Shown piece after piece: positions 41,794 through 56,306 of a stretch of 64,000 bases of DNA (position 1 is its first letter; each line of letters starts with the position of its first letter). The notes beneath the pieces were generated by a model. That model did no database searches and had not been told where the DNA came from. It saw only the letters and a program-made list of their open reading frames with translations. Location of the stretch: assembly GCF_902829255.1 (NCBI RefSeq), contig NZ_CADEPK010000002.1, positions 1 through 64,000 on the forward strand, read 5' to 3'. The translations under genes were made by a program, and so were the position numbers. Source of the stretch: Metabacillus niabensis (lineage in GTDB: Bacteria; Bacillota; Bacilli; Bacillales; Bacillaceae).

Positions 41794-42416
41794 TATGCAA
41801 GCACCTCCTCTACTTTTTGCACCGCAGCTTTCGTCATAATAAGCTTATCATGGTTAAGTACATCAAGTACGTTTACTCCATTAGCTGTAACAACTGTTAC
41901 ACCTGGAATATTACGTGCTGATAATGCAACATTTTCATTGTTGTCAGCAGTAACGATTAATGCTTTTTTATCAACAGAAAGACCTTTAAGAACAGCAGTC
42001 ATTTCTTTTGTTTTTGGTGCATTAAACGTTAAATCCTCTAAAACAACGATATTGTTGTCAATTACTTTTGATGATAAAGCAGATTTGATCGCTAAACGGC
42101 GAACTTTTTTAGGTAATTTATAAGAATATGAACGTGGAGTTGGTCCGAATACGATACCACCACCGCGCCATTGTGGCGAACGGATAGATCCTTGACGAGC
42201 ACGACCAGTACCCTTTTGGCGCCAAGGCTTACGACCTCCGCCTGCAACTTCAGAACGATTTTTTACTTTATGAGTTCCTTGACGTAAGGAAGCTCTTTGC
42301 ATGATAACCGCATCAAATAATACGTGCTGATTAGGTTCGATACCAAATACAGAATCATTTAGTTCAATTTCTCCAACATTAGATCCAGATTGGTTTAATA
42401 ATGCTACTTTCGGCAT
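41793..42416 (-). CDS. rplD: 50S ribosomal protein L4
   Basis: 207 residues. The tunnel-reaching loop [20 protein letters not shown] is intact. In many bacteria L4 also regulates its own S10 operon. 27 bp after rplC. Confidence 0.98.
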   Translation of the reverse strand: MPKVALLNQSGSNVGEIELNDSVFGIEPNQHVLFDAVIMQRASLRQGTHKVKNRSEVAGGGRKPWRQKGTGRARQGSIRSPQWRGGGIVFGPTPRSYSYKLPKKVRRLAIKSALSSKVIDNNIVVLEDLTFNAPKTKEMTAVLKGLSVDKKALIVTADNNENVALSARNIPGVTVVTANGVNVLDVLNHDKLIMTKAAVQKVEEVLA

Positions 42417-42443
42417 TATCCAATTCCTCCTTTCCTAAAGAAA

Positions 42444-43073
42444 TTATTTAGATTTAACTGCGCTTTTTACAGTGATAAGTGCTTTTTTAGCTCCAGGTAC
42501 ATTACCTTTAACTAATAATAGATTGCGTTCTGCATCTACTTTAACGATTTCTAAGTTTTGAACTGTAATACGTTCTCCACCCATACGTCCAGGTAATAAT
42601 TTGTTTTTGAAAACTCGGTTTGGAGCTACAGGTCCCATTGAACCTGGGCGACGATGATAGCGAGAACCGTGAGACATAGGTCCACGAGATTGTCCGTGGC
42701 GTTTAATTGAGCCTTGGAAACCTTTCCCTTTAGAAATTCCTGTTACATCTACAATTTCACCAGCGGTGAAAATATCAACTTTGACTTCTTGACCAACTTC
42801 GTAACCATCTAAGCTAGCTTCACGAAGTTCTTTAACGAAGCGCTTAGGTGCAGTGTTTGCTTTTGCAACATGTCCTTTTTCAGGTTTGTTAGCTAATTTT
42901 TCACGTTTATCTTCAAAACCTAATTGTACAGCATTATATCCATCAGTTTCAGCTGATTTCTTTTGAAGAACAACGTTTGGAGTAGCTTCAATAACTGTTA
43001 CAGGGATTAAATCACCGTTTTCAGCAAATACTTGCGTCATACCAATTTTTCTTCCTAAGATTCCTTTGGTCAT
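42444..43073 (-). CDS. rplC: 50S ribosomal protein L3
   Basis: 209 residues, starting [20 protein letters not shown]. The loop reaching the peptidyl-transferase centre, [20 protein letters not shown], is conserved. 42 bp after rpsJ. Confidence 0.98.
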   Translation of the reverse strand: MTKGILGRKIGMTQVFAENGDLIPVTVIEATPNVVLQKKSAETDGYNAVQLGFEDKREKLANKPEKGHVAKANTAPKRFVKELREASLDGYEVGQEVKVDIFTAGEIVDVTGISKGKGFQGSIKRHGQSRGPMSHGSRYHRRPGSMGPVAPNRVFKNKLLPGRMGGERITVQNLEIVKVDAERNLLLVKGNVPGAKKALITVKSAVKSK

Positions 43074-43115
43074 GAGTCACACCTCCTATATATTCCGTAG
43101 AAATTATTCTTAAAA

Positions 43116-43557
<442 letters not shown>

Positions 43558-43586
43558 ATTATACAAAAAAACCGTGATAGATGCAA
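43558..43586 (-). promoter_or_regulatory. S10 operon promoter, proximal
   Basis: Minus strand TTGCAT, 17-nt spacer, TATAAT. Perfect -10 and good -35, 130 bp upstream of rpsJ. Confidence 0.8.
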
Positions 43587-43627
43587 GAATAAATTAAAGT
43601 TATATAGTATTCTTGCGCACTTTTCAT

Positions 43628-43656
43628 ATTATACATAGATTATAGTTGATTATCAA
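43628..43656 (-). promoter_or_regulatory. S10 operon promoter, distal
   Basis: Minus strand TTGATA, 17-nt spacer, TATAAT. A second near-consensus promoter 70 bp upstream of the first. Confidence 0.72.
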
Positions 43657-43758
43657 GTTCATTCTAGATGGTTTTATTTTCTATCATCCTTAAAAATACC
43701 TTTTCTAATTAATTGTGAAAAGATGAAATCGATTAGTTTCATATAAAGGATATAATGC

Positions 43759-43794
43759 AAAAAAAAAGACGAGTAACAAATACTCGTCTTTTCT
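43759..43794 (-). terminator. tuf terminator
   Basis: AAAAGACGAGTA, short loop, TACTCGTCTTTT, followed by nine T on the minus strand, 16 bp after tuf. It separates the str operon from the S10 operon. Confidence 0.92.
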
Positions 43795-43809
43795 AACTAT
43801 TATAGTTAA

Positions 43810-44997
43810 TTATTCTTGGATAGAAGCTACAACGCCAGCGCCTACTGTACGTCCACCTTCACGGATTGAGAATTTAGTTCCTTCTTCAATCGCGATTGGA
43901 GCGATAAGCTCAACAGACATTTCAACGTTATCACCAGGCATTACCATTTCTACGCCTTCAGGTAATTGGCAGATACCAGTTACGTCAGTTGTACGGAAGT
44001 AGAACTGTGGGCGGTAGTTTGAGAAGAATGGAGTGTGACGTCCACCTTCTTCTTTTGATAATACGTAAACTTCAGCTTTGAACTTAGTGTGTGGAGTGAT
44101 TGTACCTGGTTTAGCAAGTACTTGTCCACGTTGTACATCGTCACGAGCAACCCCACGAAGAAGTGCACCGATGTTATCACCAGCTTCAGCATAGTCAAGA
44201 AGCTTACGGAACATTTCAACACCTGTTACAGTTGTGTTCTTTGGCTCTTCAACTAAACCGATGATGTCAACAACGTCACCAACTTTAACTTGTCCACGCT
44301 CTACACGACCTGTAGCAACTGTTCCACGACCAGTGATTGAGAATACATCCTCAACTGGCATCATGAATGGCTTGTCAGTGTCACGTTCTGGAGTTGGGAT
44401 ATACTCGTCAACAGCGTTCATTAATTCAACGATTTTTTCTTCCCACTCAGGCTCTCCTTCTAATGCTTTAAGAGCAGAACCTTTGATTACTGGTACATCA
44501 TCACCAGGGAATTCATATTCAGAAAGAAGGTCACGAACTTCCATTTCAACAAGTTCTAATAACTCTTCATCATCAACCATGTCACATTTGTTTAAGAATA
44601 CAACAAGGTATGGTACACCTACTTGACGAGATAAAAGGATGTGCTCACGAGTTTGTGGCATTGGACCGTCAGCAGCAGATACTACTAGGATACCACCATC
44701 CATTTGTGCAGCACCAGTGATCATGTTTTTAACATAGTCAGCGTGTCCTGGGCAGTCAACGTGTGCATAGTGACGAGTAGCTGTTTCATATTCAACGTGT
44801 GAAGTATTGATTGTAATACCACGCTCACGTTCTTCTGGAGCTGCGTCGATTTGATCATAACCTTTTGCTTCACCGCCGCCTGCTTTTGCAAGAACTGTTG
44901 TGATAGCAGCTGTTAATGTAGTTTTACCATGGTCAACGTGACCAATTGTACCGATATTAGCATGCGTTTTGGAACGATCGAATTTTTCTTTAGCCAT
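43810..44997 (-). CDS. tuf: elongation factor Tu
   Basis: 395 residues. GTPase motifs [18 protein letters not shown] and NKCDM; domain III ends [11 protein letters not shown]. Delivers aminoacyl-tRNA to the ribosome. Last gene of the str operon, 113 bp after fusA, with a stem-loop in the gap and a terminator behind. Confidence 0.99.
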   Translation of the reverse strand: MAKEKFDRSKTHANIGTIGHVDHGKTTLTAAITTVLAKAGGGEAKGYDQIDAAPEERERGITINTSHVEYETATRHYAHVDCPGHADYVKNMITGAAQMDGGILVVSAADGPMPQTREHILLSRQVGVPYLVVFLNKCDMVDDEELLELVEMEVRDLLSEYEFPGDDVPVIKGSALKALEGEPEWEEKIVELMNAVDEYIPTPERDTDKPFMMPVEDVFSITGRGTVATGRVERGQVKVGDVVDIIGLVEEPKNTTVTGVEMFRKLLDYAEAGDNIGALLRGVARDDVQRGQVLAKPGTITPHTKFKAEVYVLSKEEGGRHTPFFSNYRPQFYFRTTDVTGICQLPEGVEMVMPGDNVEMSVELIAPIAIEEGTKFSIREGGRTVGAGVVASIQE

Positions 44998-45040
44998 TCT
45001 AAAAATCCTCCTTAGAGTTTAAATTTTTTAGGATTTATGT

Positions 45041-45070
45041 AACAGAAAGTGATGTAAACACTTTCTGTTC
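45041..45070 (-). other. stem-loop in the fusA-tuf gap
   Basis: AACAGAAAGTG, seven-base loop, CACTTTCTGTT. A perfect 11-bp stem without a T run, so it is more likely an RNA processing or stability element than a terminator. Confidence 0.5.
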
Positions 45071-45110
45071 TCACATAAGTAGTTATATCTCAACAAAGGG
45101 GTAAAATCAA

Positions 45111-47189
45111 TTACTCACCTTTATTTTTTTTAATAATTTCTTCTGCAACTGATTTTGGTACTTCTTCATAGTGATCAAAGTGCATTGTGAACACACCGCG
45201 ACCTTGAGTACTTGAACGTAATGCTGTCGCATATCCAAACATTTCAGAAAGTGGAATCATTGCACGAACAACTTGAGCGTTACCGCGTGCTTCCATACCT
45301 TCTACACGTCCACGACGAGCAGTTACTTGACCCATGATATCACCCATGTACTCTTCTGGTACTACAACTTCAACCTTCATAACAGGTTCAAGAATTACTG
45401 GGTTACATTTTGAAACAGCATTTTTAAGAGCTAAAGAAGCAGCAACTTTAAACGCCATTTCACTTGAGTCAACATCATGGTAAGATCCGTCAACTAGTGC
45501 AGCTTTAACGTCTACTAGTGGATAACCAGCTAATACACCGTTTTGCATTGCATCTTCAAGACCAGCTTGAACAGCAGGAACATATTCACGTGGTACTACA
45601 CCACCGACGATTTTGTTTTCAAATTCGAAGCCTTTACCTTCTTCATTTGGTTCAAACTCGATCCAAACATGTCCGAATTGTCCACGACCACCAGATTGAC
45701 GAGCAAATTTACCTTCAACTTTTGCTCCTTGGCGGAATGTTTCACGATATGCTACTTGAGGTGCACCAACATTTGCTTCAACTTTGAATTCACGCTTCAT
45801 ACGGTCAACGAGAATATCTAAGTGAAGTTCACCCATACCAGCAATGATCGTTTGACCAGTTTCTGGGTTAGTATGAGCTCTAAATGTAGGGTCCTCTTCT
45901 TGAAGTTTTTGTAAAGCAGTCGTCATTTTATCTTGGTCTGCTTTTGATTTTGGTTCAACTGAAAGCTCAATAACTGGCTCAGGGAATACCATAGACTCTA
46001 AGATAACTAAGTTTTTGTCATCACATAAAGTATCACCAGTTGTTGTATCTTTCAAACCAACTGCTGCAGCAATATCACCCGCATGTACTTGAGAGATTTC
46101 CTCACGGCTGTTTGCATGCATTTGTAAGATACGTCCTACACGTTCACGTTTACCTTTAGTAGAGTTTTGAACATATGATCCAGAACTTAATGTACCAGAG
46201 TAAACGCGGAAGAATGTAAGTTTACCTACATATGGGTCTGTCATAACTTTAAATGCTAATGCAGCGAATGGAGCATCGTCGCTAGATTCACGAGTTACTT
46301 CCTCATCACTATCAGGAACAGTACCTTTGATTGCAGGTACATCTAATGGAGATGGTAAGTAGTCGATTACTGCATCTAACATTTTTTGAACACCTTTATT
46401 TTTGAAAGCTGATCCACAGATAACTGGATAGAATTCAACATTAACTGTACCTTTACGAATTGCTGCTTTAAGCTCTTCGTTAGTGATTTCTTCACCACCA
46501 AGGTATTTTTCCATTAACTCTTCATCTAATTCAGCAACTGCTTCAACTAATCTTTCACGGTATTCGTTTGCTTGATCTTGGTATTCTTCAGGAATTTCCT
46601 TCTCAACGATATCAGTTCCTAAGTCATTACCATAGAACGTAGCTTTCATTTCGACTAAATCGATGATACCTTCAAATTGATCCTCAGCACCAATCGGTAA
46701 TTGAATTGGATGAGCATTTGCTTGAAGACGATCATGCAATGTATTCACTGAATATATGAAGTCTGCACCGATTTTATCCATTTTATTAACGAATACAACA
46801 CGTGGTACTCCATAAGTTGTTGCTTGACGCCAAACTGTTTCAGTTTGTGGTTCAACACCTGATTGAGCATCAAGAACAGCGATCGCACCATCAAGAACAC
46901 GTAATGAACGTTCAACTTCAACTGTGAAGTCTACGTGTCCAGGAGTGTCAATGATGTTTACGCGATGACCTTTCCACTGCGCTGTAGTTGCAGCAGATGT
47001 GATCGTGATTCCACGTTCTTGTTCTTGCTCCATCCAGTCCATCTGAGATGCACCTTCATGAGTTTCACCAATTTTATGAATACGACCAGTGTAATAAAGT
47101 ACACGCTCAGTTGTTGTTGTTTTACCAGCATCGATATGAGCCATGATACCAATATTACGAGTATTTTCTAAGGAGAACTCTCTTGCCAT
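45111..47189 (-). CDS. fusA: elongation factor G
   Basis: 692 residues. G1 [38 protein letters not shown]; domains II-V follow, including [18 protein letters not shown]. Catalyses translocation and, with RRF, ribosome recycling. Between rpsG and tuf. Confidence 0.99.
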   Translation of the reverse strand: MAREFSLENTRNIGIMAHIDAGKTTTTERVLYYTGRIHKIGETHEGASQMDWMEQEQERGITITSAATTAQWKGHRVNIIDTPGHVDFTVEVERSLRVLDGAIAVLDAQSGVEPQTETVWRQATTYGVPRVVFVNKMDKIGADFIYSVNTLHDRLQANAHPIQLPIGAEDQFEGIIDLVEMKATFYGNDLGTDIVEKEIPEEYQDQANEYRERLVEAVAELDEELMEKYLGGEEITNEELKAAIRKGTVNVEFYPVICGSAFKNKGVQKMLDAVIDYLPSPLDVPAIKGTVPDSDEEVTRESSDDAPFAALAFKVMTDPYVGKLTFFRVYSGTLSSGSYVQNSTKGKRERVGRILQMHANSREEISQVHAGDIAAAVGLKDTTTGDTLCDDKNLVILESMVFPEPVIELSVEPKSKADQDKMTTALQKLQEEDPTFRAHTNPETGQTIIAGMGELHLDILVDRMKREFKVEANVGAPQVAYRETFRQGAKVEGKFARQSGGRGQFGHVWIEFEPNEEGKGFEFENKIVGGVVPREYVPAVQAGLEDAMQNGVLAGYPLVDVKAALVDGSYHDVDSSEMAFKVAASLALKNAVSKCNPVILEPVMKVEVVVPEEYMGDIMGQVTARRGRVEGMEARGNAQVVRAMIPLSEMFGYATALRSSTQGRGVFTMHFDHYEEVPKSVAEEIIKKNKGE

Positions 47190-47242
47190 TGGGTAAATTT
47201 CTCCTTCCTAATAGGAAATTTAGTATATTTATATTATATTGA

Positions 47243-47713
47243 TTACCAACGATAGTGAGCAAATGCTTTATTTGCTTCAGCCATTTTATGTGTATCTTCA
47301 CGCTTCTTAACAGCAGCACCAGTATTGTTAGCTGCATCAAGAATTTCATTAGCTAAACGCTCTTCCATTGTTTTTTCTCCACGAAGACGAGCGTAGTTAA
47401 CTAACCAACGAAGACCTAAAGTAGTACGACGATCTGGACGAACTTCTACTGGTACTTGATAGTTAGCACCACCAACACGGCGAGCTTTAACTTCAAGAAC
47501 AGGCATGATGTTCTTAAGTGCTTGTTCAAACACTTCCATAGGTTCTTTTCCAGAACGTTCTTTGATTAGATCGAACGCATTGTAAAGTACAGATTGTGCT
47601 TTACCTCTTTTCCCGTCGATCATAATTCTATTTACTAAACGTGTAACAAGCTTTGAATTGTAAAGTGGATCTGGTAATACATCTCTTTTTGCTACAGGAC
47701 CTTTACGTGGCAT
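47243..47713 (-). CDS. rpsG: 30S ribosomal protein S7
   Basis: 156 residues, [20 protein letters not shown], then [20 protein letters not shown]. Nucleates the 30S head. 42 bp after rpsL, 53 bp before fusA. Confidence 0.98.
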   Translation of the reverse strand: MPRKGPVAKRDVLPDPLYNSKLVTRLVNRIMIDGKRGKAQSVLYNAFDLIKERSGKEPMEVFEQALKNIMPVLEVKARRVGGANYQVPVEVRPDRRTTLGLRWLVNYARLRGEKTMEERLANEILDAANNTGAAVKKREDTHKMAEANKAFAHYRW

Positions 47714-47755
47714 GTTATGTTCCTCCCTTCAAATTAGTTTGAAATTTTATTCATA

Positions 47756-48286
<531 letters not shown>

Positions 48287-48535
48287 TTACTGGATTATAG
48301 CTACAGCTGCAGCTCCTACCTCTATTCCGCAAGCTTTACCAAGCTTTTTCATAGAAGAAACTTTCGTTAAAGGTACTTGCATTTGTTCCGCAGTTTGAAT
48401 AACTTTGTTAATTATTCTTGGTTCTGCATCTTCAGCAATGACAATTTCTTTAACTTGATTATTTAACAGGGCTTTAACTGTTTGCTTTGTACCAACAATG
48501 ATTTTATGTGCCTGTGATACTTTTTCATAAGACAT
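48287..48535 (-). CDS. rplGB: L7Ae-family ribosomal protein (RplGB/YbxF)
   Basis: 82 residues from [20 protein letters not shown], with GGAGGATA before the ATG; 13 extra upstream codons are rejected. A K-turn-binding L7Ae-like protein found between rpoC and rpsL in Bacillus. [20 protein letters not shown] is typical. Confidence 0.94.
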   Translation of the reverse strand: MSYEKVSQAHKIIVGTKQTVKALLNNQVKEIVIAEDAEPRIINKVIQTAEQMQVPLTKVSSMKKLGKACGIEVGAAAVAIIQ

Positions 48536-48596
48536 AATCAAATATCCTCCAAAGTAACAGGTTGTGACTAACACACCTTGAATATATTAACATCAG

Positions 48597-48646
48597 AAAA
48601 GATGGATGTCAACATTCCTAGTGAAAAAGTTTAACATCCATCTTCA
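48597..48646 (-). terminator. probable rpoC terminator
   Basis: AGATGGATGTTAAAC pairs with GTTGACATCCATCT, followed by TTTTCT on the minus strand, 7 bp after rpoC. The loop is long (about 15 nt). Confidence 0.7.
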
Positions 48647-48652
48647 ATTACA

Positions 48653-51600
48653 TTAGTCTACTGAAACAACCTCTTCGGCTTGCTCTACCTTCATGATTGG
48701 TTCAGATTGGCGATATCTCGGCATACCTGTACCAGCCGGAACAAGTTTACCGATGATAACATTTTCTTTCAGTCCAAGTAATTCATCACGTTTTCCTTTA
48801 ATTGCCGCATCTGTTAGTACACGTGTTGTCTCTTGGAATGACGCAGCAGATAGGAATGAATCTGTTTCAAGTGATGCCTTCGTAATACCAAGTAGAACTG
48901 GTCTACCTGTTGCTGGTCGTTTACCTTCTAGTAATACTTGCTTGTTTGCATCAGTAAACTGATGGATATCAAGAAGTGTTCCTGGTAATACATCTGTATC
49001 TCCAGCGTCCATTACTCTGACCTTACGTAACATTTGACGAACCATTACCTCTACGTGCTTATCACCAATTTCTACCCCTTGCATACGGTATACTTTTTGA
49101 ACTTCACGTAGTAGATATGTTTGAACTGCTTGTAAATCTTTAACTTTTAATAATTCTTTTGGATCAATAGAACCTTCAGTCAATACCTGACCGCTTTCTA
49201 TTTTATCTCCTTGCGCTACTTTCAAGCGTGCATTATATGGCGCAGTGTACGAACGTGATTCAACTTCACCTTGAATAACAATTTCTTGTTGTTTTTCACG
49301 TACTTCGTTGATTTCTGCTACAACACCATCGATTTCAGAGATAATTGCTTGACCTTTAGGATTTCTAGCTTCAAAGAGTTCTTGAATACGAGGTAAACCT
49401 TGAGTGATATCGTCTCCAGCAACCCCACCTGTATGGAACGTACGCATTGTTAACTGAGTACCAGGTTCTCCGATTGATTGTGCAGCAATGATACCTACAG
49501 CTTCACCGACTTCAACCTCACTACCTGTCGCTAAATTACGTCCATAACATTTTTTACAAACACCATGTCTAGTGTTACATGTAAATGCAGAACGAATCCA
49601 AACTGCCTCAATACCAGCTTCGATAATCTCTACTGCTATGTCCTCAGTAATTAGTTCGTTTTCATTTACAATAATCTTACCAGTTTCAGGATGTTTGACT
49701 GCTTTACGACAGTATCTTCCAATCAAGCGCTCATCAAGCTTCTCGATAATTTCAGTACCTTCTTTAATAGCTTCAGCACGAATACCACGGTCTGTTCCAC
49801 AGTCATCTTCACGGATGATAACATCTTGGGCAACATCTACTAGTCGACGTGTTAAGTAACCAGAGTCTGCTGTTTTAAGTGCTGTATCGGCAAGACCTTT
49901 ACGAGCACCGTGAGTAGAGATAAAGTACTCTAATACCGTTAGTCCCTCACGGAAACTTGATTTAATTGGTAATTCGATAATACGTCCAGCCGGGTTGGCC
50001 ATAAGTCCACGCATACCAGCTAATTGTGTAAAGTTCGATGCGTTACCACGGGCACCAGAGTCACTCATCATGAAGATTGGATTTCGCTTATCAAGAGACG
50101 CCATTAATTTCCCTTGAATATTATCTTTGGCAGCACTCCAGATTGAGATGACACGTTCATAACGTTCATCTTCTGTAATTAATCCTCTTCTAAACTGTTT
50201 CATAACATTATCAACTTTTGCTTGTGCTTCGCTAATAATTTCTTGTTTCTCTTTTAATACGATAATGTCAGCTACACCAACAGTGATACCTGCTTTTGTA
50301 GAATATTTAAATCCGAGATTTTTCATGCGGTCCAACATCTTTGAAGTTTCTGTAATATGGAACTTCTTGAAGATTTCCGCAATGATTTTTCCAAGGATAC
50401 CTTTTTTGAACGGAGCAATTTCCTCTTGAGCAGCAATATGCTCTTTTACATTTACATTTGTATCAACAAAATATTTTTCAGGTGTTTTATCTTCAATGTT
50501 TTGTTTTGTTGGTTCATTCATGTATGGGAATGATTCCGGTAAAATCTCATTGAAAATAAGCTTCCCTACTGTTGTAATCAACAGCATTTTATTTTGCTCA
50601 TCAGTAAATGTTTGATTATTTAATGCACCAGCATTTACAGCCACACGTGTGTGTAAATGTACATAACCATTTTGATATGCTAGCAATGCTTCATTGGTAT
50701 CATTAAATATCATACCTTCACCAATTGCACCTTCACGTTCAAGAGTTAAGTAATAGTTACCTAAAACCATGTCTTGAGATGGTGTAACAACTGGTTTTCC
50801 ATCTTTAGGGTTCAAAATGTTTTGTGCAGCAAGCATTAAGATACGTGCTTCTGCTTGAGCTTCTGCAGATAAAGGAACGTGTACCGCCATTTGGTCACCA
50901 TCAAAGTCAGCATTATATGCCGTACATACAAGTGGATGTAGACGAATTGCACGACCTTCAACCAATGTTGGTTCAAACGCCTGAATCCCTAGTCTGTGAA
51001 GAGTCGGTGCACGGTTTAGTAATACTGGGTGTTCTTTAATAACCGATTCTAAAACATCCCATACTTCCGGCTGTACTCTTTCAATTTTTCGTTTTGCACT
51101 TTTAATATTGTGTGCTAAACCTTTTTCAACTAGTTCTTTCATAACAAACGGCTTAAATAATTCAAGAGCCATTTCCTTCGGTAATCCACATTGATACATT
51201 TTTAAGTTTGGTCCAACAACGATAACTGAACGACCTGAATAGTCAACACGTTTCCCTAATAGATTTTGACGGAAACGTCCTTGCTTACCTTTCAACATAT
51301 GTGAAAGAGACTTCAATGGTCTGTTACCAGGTCCAGTTACAGGGCGTCCACGACGTCCATTGTCAATTAACGCATCTACTGCTTCTTGGAGCATACGCTT
51401 TTCATTTTGAACGATAATGCTTGGAGCACCTAAATCCAATAGACGCTTTAAGCGATTGTTACGATTAATAACTCGTCTATATAAGTCATTTAAATCAGAT
51501 GTTGCAAAACGTCCACCATCAAGCTGTACCATAGGACGTAGTTCAGGTGGAATGACAGGAAGAACATCTAAAATCATCCAAGAAGGTTCGTTTCCAGAAT

Positions 51601-52252
51601 TACGGAATGCTTCAAGAACTTCAAGACGTTTAATCGCACGAGTTCTACGTTGTCCTTGCGCTGTTTTTAGTTCCTCTTTTAATGCATCCACTTCTTTATC
51701 TAAATCAATATCAGATAAAAGCTTTTTAATTGCTTCAGCACCCATTGATGCTTGGAATGTGTTACCGTATTTTTCACGGTATGCACGATATTCCTTTTCA
51801 GATAACAATTGTTTTTTCTCGAGTGGAGTATCACCAGTATCAGTTGTAACGTAGGAAGCAAAATAAATAACTTCTTCTAACGCTCTTGGAGACATGTCTA
51901 GTACTAATCCCATACGACTAGGAATACCTTTAAAGTACCAAATATGTGACACAGGAGCCGCTAGTTCAATATGCCCCATTCTTTCACGACGAACTTTTGC
52001 ACGAGTAACCTCAACGCCACAGCGGTCACAAACTACACCTTTATAACGGACTCTTTTGTATTTACCGCAATGACATTCCCAATCCTTTGTTGGTCCAAAA
52101 ATACGTTCACAGAAAAGTCCATCCTTTTCTGGCTTTAAAGTACGATAGTTAATTGTTTCTGGTTTTTTCACTTCACCAAAAGACCAAGAACGGATTTTAT
52201 CTGGTGAAGCTAAGCCGATGCTCATATATTCAAAATTATTAACATCTATCAA
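48653..52252 (-). CDS. rpoC: RNA polymerase beta' subunit
   Basis: 1199 residues, identical in length to B. subtilis. N-terminal zinc site [20 protein letters not shown], active-site [12 protein letters not shown] with three Asp, second zinc set near [17 protein letters not shown], and trigger-loop region [15 protein letters not shown]. The start is TTG (IDVNNFEYM) behind GGGAGGT. Follows rpoB after 113 bp. Confidence 0.99.
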   Translation of the reverse strand: MIDVNNFEYMSIGLASPDKIRSWSFGEVKKPETINYRTLKPEKDGLFCERIFGPTKDWECHCGKYKRVRYKGVVCDRCGVEVTRAKVRRERMGHIELAAPVSHIWYFKGIPSRMGLVLDMSPRALEEVIYFASYVTTDTGDTPLEKKQLLSEKEYRAYREKYGNTFQASMGAEAIKKLLSDIDLDKEVDALKEELKTAQGQRRTRAIKRLEVLEAFRNSGNEPSWMILDVLPVIPPELRPMVQLDGGRFATSDLNDLYRRVINRNNRLKRLLDLGAPSIIVQNEKRMLQEAVDALIDNGRRGRPVTGPGNRPLKSLSHMLKGKQGRFRQNLLGKRVDYSGRSVIVVGPNLKMYQCGLPKEMALELFKPFVMKELVEKGLAHNIKSAKRKIERVQPEVWDVLESVIKEHPVLLNRAPTLHRLGIQAFEPTLVEGRAIRLHPLVCTAYNADFDGDQMAVHVPLSAEAQAEARILMLAAQNILNPKDGKPVVTPSQDMVLGNYYLTLEREGAIGEGMIFNDTNEALLAYQNGYVHLHTRVAVNAGALNNQTFTDEQNKMLLITTVGKLIFNEILPESFPYMNEPTKQNIEDKTPEKYFVDTNVNVKEHIAAQEEIAPFKKGILGKIIAEIFKKFHITETSKMLDRMKNLGFKYSTKAGITVGVADIIVLKEKQEIISEAQAKVDNVMKQFRRGLITEDERYERVISIWSAAKDNIQGKLMASLDKRNPIFMMSDSGARGNASNFTQLAGMRGLMANPAGRIIELPIKSSFREGLTVLEYFISTHGARKGLADTALKTADSGYLTRRLVDVAQDVIIREDDCGTDRGIRAEAIKEGTEIIEKLDERLIGRYCRKAVKHPETGKIIVNENELITEDIAVEIIEAGIEAVWIRSAFTCNTRHGVCKKCYGRNLATGSEVEVGEAVGIIAAQSIGEPGTQLTMRTFHTGGVAGDDITQGLPRIQELFEARNPKGQAIISEIDGVVAEINEVREKQQEIVIQGEVESRSYTAPYNARLKVAQGDKIESGQVLTEGSIDPKELLKVKDLQAVQTYLLREVQKVYRMQGVEIGDKHVEVMVRQMLRKVRVMDAGDTDVLPGTLLDIHQFTDANKQVLLEGKRPATGRPVLLGITKASLETDSFLSAASFQETTRVLTDAAIKGKRDELLGLKENVIIGKLVPAGTGMPRYRQSEPIMKVEQAEEVVSVD

Positions 52253-52328
52253 GGGGCCTACCTCCCTTTTCGTCTTCAGGTTCTACCCATATTATAAGAT
52301 ACATTTTCTTATCTTAATGTTAACTGTA

Positions 52329-52356
52329 GCGCCTAGATTTACTGATCTAGACGCTC
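52329..52356 (-). other. stem-loop in the rpoB-rpoC gap
   Basis: AGCGTCTAGAT, six-base loop, ATCTAGGCGCT: 11 bp with one wobble, no T tract. It may be an mRNA processing or stability site; its GCGCCTAG part resembles the edges of the dispersed repeats at 28067-28329. Confidence 0.5.
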
Positions 52357-52365
52357 AGGTATACA

Positions 52366-55300
52366 TTATTCTTTCGCTACTGTGTCCTTTTCTAGTTCGA
52401 CAGCTTCAAGCTCTGGTTCTTCTTGCTCAGTAATTGAAAATCCTTCTGCTTGTTGAGAGTCATCCTCATCATCATCAAGATCTCTCATTTCAATTTCTTG
52501 TTCATCACTTGATAGCATTTTAACGTCCATACCTAAACTTTGAAGCTCTTTAATTAATACTTTAAATGATTCAGGAACTCCTGGTTCAGGAACATTTTCG
52601 CCTTTTACAATAGCTTCATATGTTTTCACACGACCAACGACATCATCCGATTTTACAGTTAGAATTTCTTGAAGAGTATATGCAGCACCGTATGCTTCAA
52701 GTGCCCAAACCTCCATCTCTCCAAATCGCTGACCACCGAACTGTGCTTTACCACCAAGCGGTTGTTGTGTAACTAATGAATATGGACCTGTTGAACGTGC
52801 ATGTAACTTATCATCAACCATATGTGCTAGCTTGATCATGTACATGATCCCTACTGATACACGGTTATCAAACGGTTCACCAGTACGGCCATCATATAAT
52901 ACAGTTTTAGCGTCACGCGCCATTCCTGCTTCTTCTAATGTTGACCATACATCTTCTTCTCTGGCACCATCAAATACTGGAGACGCAACATGGATACCCA
53001 TTTTACGAGCAGCCATACCAAGATGCAGCTCAAGAACCTGACCGATATTCATACGTGATGGTACCCCTAGAGGGTTCAACATGATATCAACAGGTGTTCC
53101 ATCTGGTAAATAAGGCATATCCTCTTCCGGAAGAATACGTGAGATAACCCCTTTATTACCATGACGTCCAGCCATCTTATCGCCTTCATGTATTTTACGC
53201 TTCTGTACAATAAACACGCGAACTAATTGATTTACTCCTGGTGGTAACTCATCACCGTCTTCACGGTTAAAGACTTTAACATCCAGGACAATCCCTTCTC
53301 CGCCGTGTGGCACACGCAATGAAGTATCACGAACTTCACGTGCTTTCTCACCGAAGATCGCATGAAGTAATCGCTCTTCTGCTGTTAACTCAGTTACCCC
53401 TTTAGGTGTAACTTTTCCAACTAGTAAGTCGCCGTCTTTTACTTCTGCTCCAATTCGAATAATTCCACGTTCGTCTAGATTTCTTAATGCATCTTCACCA
53501 ACGTTAGGAATATCACGAGTGATTTCTTCAGGTCCTAATTTTGTATCACGAGATTCTGATTCATATTCTTCAATATGAATTGAAGTATAAACATCATCTT
53601 TTACTAAACGCTCACTCATGATAATGGCATCCTCATAGTTATAACCATCCCATGTCATGAACGCTACCATTACATTTCGCCCAAGAGCAAGTTCACCTTT
53701 TTCCATAGATGGACCATCAGCTAGGATTTCTCCCTTCACAACCTCATCACCCACACTTACGATAGGTCTTTGGTTGTAGCATGTACCTTGGTTTGAACGG
53801 ATAAATTTCAACAAGCTGTACTTATCAAGATTACCCTTAACTTTTTGTCCATCTACTTCTTCATAACGACGAACCCAAACGTTTTTCGCTTCGACACGTT
53901 CAACGATTCCCGGATGCTTACAAATAACAGCTGCACCAGAGTCTTTACCTGATACATACTCCATTCCAGTACCAACGATCGGTGCCTCTGGGTTTAATAA
54001 TGGAACAGCTTGTCGTTGCATGTTCGCTCCCATTAACGCACGGTTTGAGTCATCATTTTCTAAGAACGGAATACATGCCGTAGCAGCAGAAACGACTTGT
54101 TTTGGAGATACATCCATGTAATCAATGCGGTCTCTATGAACAACCGTGTTTTCACCACGGAAACGAGATACGATATCTGTATCAATGAAAGAGCCATCTT
54201 CAGCTAATCTAGCATTCGCTTGTGCTACAACATAATTATCTTCTTCATCCGCTGTTAAATAGTCAATTCGAGATGTAACCTTACCAGTCTCTGGATCAAC
54301 ACGACGATACGGAGTTTCAATAAACCCAAATCTGTTTACCTTTGCGTAAGAAGATAATGAGTTAATCAATCCAATGTTTGGTCCCTCTGGCGTTTCAATT
54401 GGACACATACGACCATAGTGTGAATAGTGAACGTCACGAACCTCAAAACCAGCACGTTCACGCGTTAAACCACCAGGTCCAAGTGCAGATAAACGACGCT
54501 TATGCGTTAGTTCAGCAAGAGGGTTTGTTTGATCCATGAATTGTGATAATTGCGAGCTACCAAAGAACTCTTTAATTGACGCAATAACCGGACGAATATT
54601 AATCAATTGCTGTGGTGTAATTGTGTTCGTGTCCTGAATAGACATTCTTTCACGAACTACACGTTCCATACGAGATAAACCAATTCTAAATTGATTTTGT
54701 AATAATTCCCCAACAGAACGCAAACGACGATTACCGAGATGATCGATATCATCCGTATCACCAACACCATGTAATAGGTTAAAGAAATAACTTATAGATG
54801 CTAAAATATCTGCTACAGTTATATTTTTAACAGCCTCTTCTACATAGGCATTTCCTAATACATTTATTACTTTTTCACCCTCTGGATCATTTGGCGCAAA
54901 GATTTTAATTGACTGTAGAGTCACTTCTTCCTCAATAACACCACCAGATGGATGCTCTTTTTTAAATCCTACTCCACTTTCTAAGTTTGGTAAGATTCGA
55001 TCAAGTGTTCTTCTATCGATCATCGTACCCTTTTCAGCGATGATTTCCCCAGTTTCAGGATCTACTAAGGTTTCAGCTAAACGTTGGTTGAAAAGTCGAT
55101 TTTTAATATGTAGCTTTTTATTAATCTTGTAACGACCAACATTTGCCAAATCATATCTTTTAGGATCGAAGAATCTAGAATCTAATAAACTTTTTGCGTT
55201 TTCTACCGTTGGTGGTTCACCAGGACGAAGACGCTCATAAATTTCAAGTAGTGCTTTTTCAGTACTTTCCGTATTATCTTTATCTAGCGTATTACGCAAG

Positions 55301-55947
55301 TACTCATTTTCACCCAATAAGTCGATGATTTCTTGATCAGAGCCAAACCCAAGAGCACGTAAAAGAACCGTTACTGGCAACTTACGTGTACGGTCAATAC
55401 GTACATAAACGACATCTTTTGCATCTGTTTCGTACTCTAACCAAGCTCCACGGTTTGGAATAACAGTAGCTGTAAAGCCTTTTTTACCATTTTTATCGAC
55501 CTTGGCACTGTAATATACACTTGGAGAACGGACCAACTGAGACACGATAACGCGCTCTGCTCCATTAATCACAAATGTACCTGTCTCCGTCATTAGAGGG
55601 AAATCCCCCATAAAGACATCTTGATCTTTTACTTCACCAGTTTCCTTGTTAATAAGTCGCACCTTCACACGTAACGGTGCAGAATAGGTAACATCGCGCT
55701 CTTTTGATTCCTCAACAGAGTACTTTGGGTCTCCTAAGCTATAATCAATAAATTCTAGCGAGAGGTTACCAGTAAAATCCTCAATAGGAGAAATATCTTG
55801 GAACATTTCTCTCAAGCCCTCATCAAGAAACCACTGATAGGAAGACGTTTGAATTTCAATAAGATTAGGTAATTCTAACACTTCACTAATGCGTGCGTAA
55901 CTTCTACGTTGGCGGTGTCGTCCATACTGAACTAGTTGATGCGTCAA
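52366..55947 (-). CDS. rpoB: RNA polymerase beta subunit
   Basis: 1193 residues, the B. subtilis length, when started at the TTG ([20 protein letters not shown]) with GAGGGG eight bases upstream; the GTG three codons earlier is less well placed. The rifampicin pocket [20 protein letters not shown] looks wild type. C-terminal tail after [20 protein letters not shown] is acidic. Upstream of rpoC. Confidence 0.99.
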   Translation of the reverse strand: MTHQLVQYGRHRQRRSYARISEVLELPNLIEIQTSSYQWFLDEGLREMFQDISPIEDFTGNLSLEFIDYSLGDPKYSVEESKERDVTYSAPLRVKVRLINKETGEVKDQDVFMGDFPLMTETGTFVINGAERVIVSQLVRSPSVYYSAKVDKNGKKGFTATVIPNRGAWLEYETDAKDVVYVRIDRTRKLPVTVLLRALGFGSDQEIIDLLGENEYLRNTLDKDNTESTEKALLEIYERLRPGEPPTVENAKSLLDSRFFDPKRYDLANVGRYKINKKLHIKNRLFNQRLAETLVDPETGEIIAEKGTMIDRRTLDRILPNLESGVGFKKEHPSGGVIEEEVTLQSIKIFAPNDPEGEKVINVLGNAYVEEAVKNITVADILASISYFFNLLHGVGDTDDIDHLGNRRLRSVGELLQNQFRIGLSRMERVVRERMSIQDTNTITPQQLINIRPVIASIKEFFGSSQLSQFMDQTNPLAELTHKRRLSALGPGGLTRERAGFEVRDVHYSHYGRMCPIETPEGPNIGLINSLSSYAKVNRFGFIETPYRRVDPETGKVTSRIDYLTADEEDNYVVAQANARLAEDGSFIDTDIVSRFRGENTVVHRDRIDYMDVSPKQVVSAATACIPFLENDDSNRALMGANMQRQAVPLLNPEAPIVGTGMEYVSGKDSGAAVICKHPGIVERVEAKNVWVRRYEEVDGQKVKGNLDKYSLLKFIRSNQGTCYNQRPIVSVGDEVVKGEILADGPSMEKGELALGRNVMVAFMTWDGYNYEDAIIMSERLVKDDVYTSIHIEEYESESRDTKLGPEEITRDIPNVGEDALRNLDERGIIRIGAEVKDGDLLVGKVTPKGVTELTAEERLLHAIFGEKAREVRDTSLRVPHGGEGIVLDVKVFNREDGDELPPGVNQLVRVFIVQKRKIHEGDKMAGRHGNKGVISRILPEEDMPYLPDGTPVDIMLNPLGVPSRMNIGQVLELHLGMAARKMGIHVASPVFDGAREEDVWSTLEEAGMARDAKTVLYDGRTGEPFDNRVSVGIMYMIKLAHMVDDKLHARSTGPYSLVTQQPLGGKAQFGGQRFGEMEVWALEAYGAAYTLQEILTVKSDDVVGRVKTYEAIVKGENVPEPGVPESFKVLIKELQSLGMDVKMLSSDEQEIEMRDLDDDEDDSQQAEGFSITEQEEPELEAVELEKDTVAKE

Positions 55948-56302
55948 CTCATTCACCCCTCAAATCAAGCGTAATAGATCTTGCGTTGTACTTATTATGT
56001 ATACCTTATTTTTTAGACAGACGAATAAGAGAACTCACATATGATCATTCTCTTAAAAATCAATATCTTAATATATACTATAAAATCTGAAGTTAAAAAT
56101 AAAGGAAAACGAAGCACATACGCAAGGAAAAAACAAAAAATAAAAAGGGTTTCTAACTAAGAAAAACCACAATTTAATCGTACTATTGATTTTATAAGTA
56201 TTTCCAATTATCTAATTTTCATACAAGTTTTTACAAAAAATTAGACAGTTATGGAAATTATATATTGGCATTTTATAATGTTAACATAACAAGGATATTG
56301 AG
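55948..56302. other. rpoB upstream region
   Basis: About 350 bp of very AT-rich leader with no supported gene. On the minus strand a weak stem GGTTTTTCTTAG..CTAAG-like precedes a T-rich run near 56140. Holds the candidate rpoB promoter at its right end. Confidence 0.5.
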
Positions 56303-56306
56303 TCAA
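56278..56306 (-). promoter_or_regulatory. candidate rpoB promoter
   Basis: Minus strand TTGACT, 17-nt spacer, TAACAT; the -35 box overlaps the last codons of ybxB. It would give a leader of more than 300 nt before rpoB. Confidence 0.5.

Noticed and set aside
41938..42123. Plus-strand frames opposite ribosomal and RNA polymerase genes
   Set aside because: Codon mirror effects of strongly biased genes; none has a promoter, RBS or recognisable domain.
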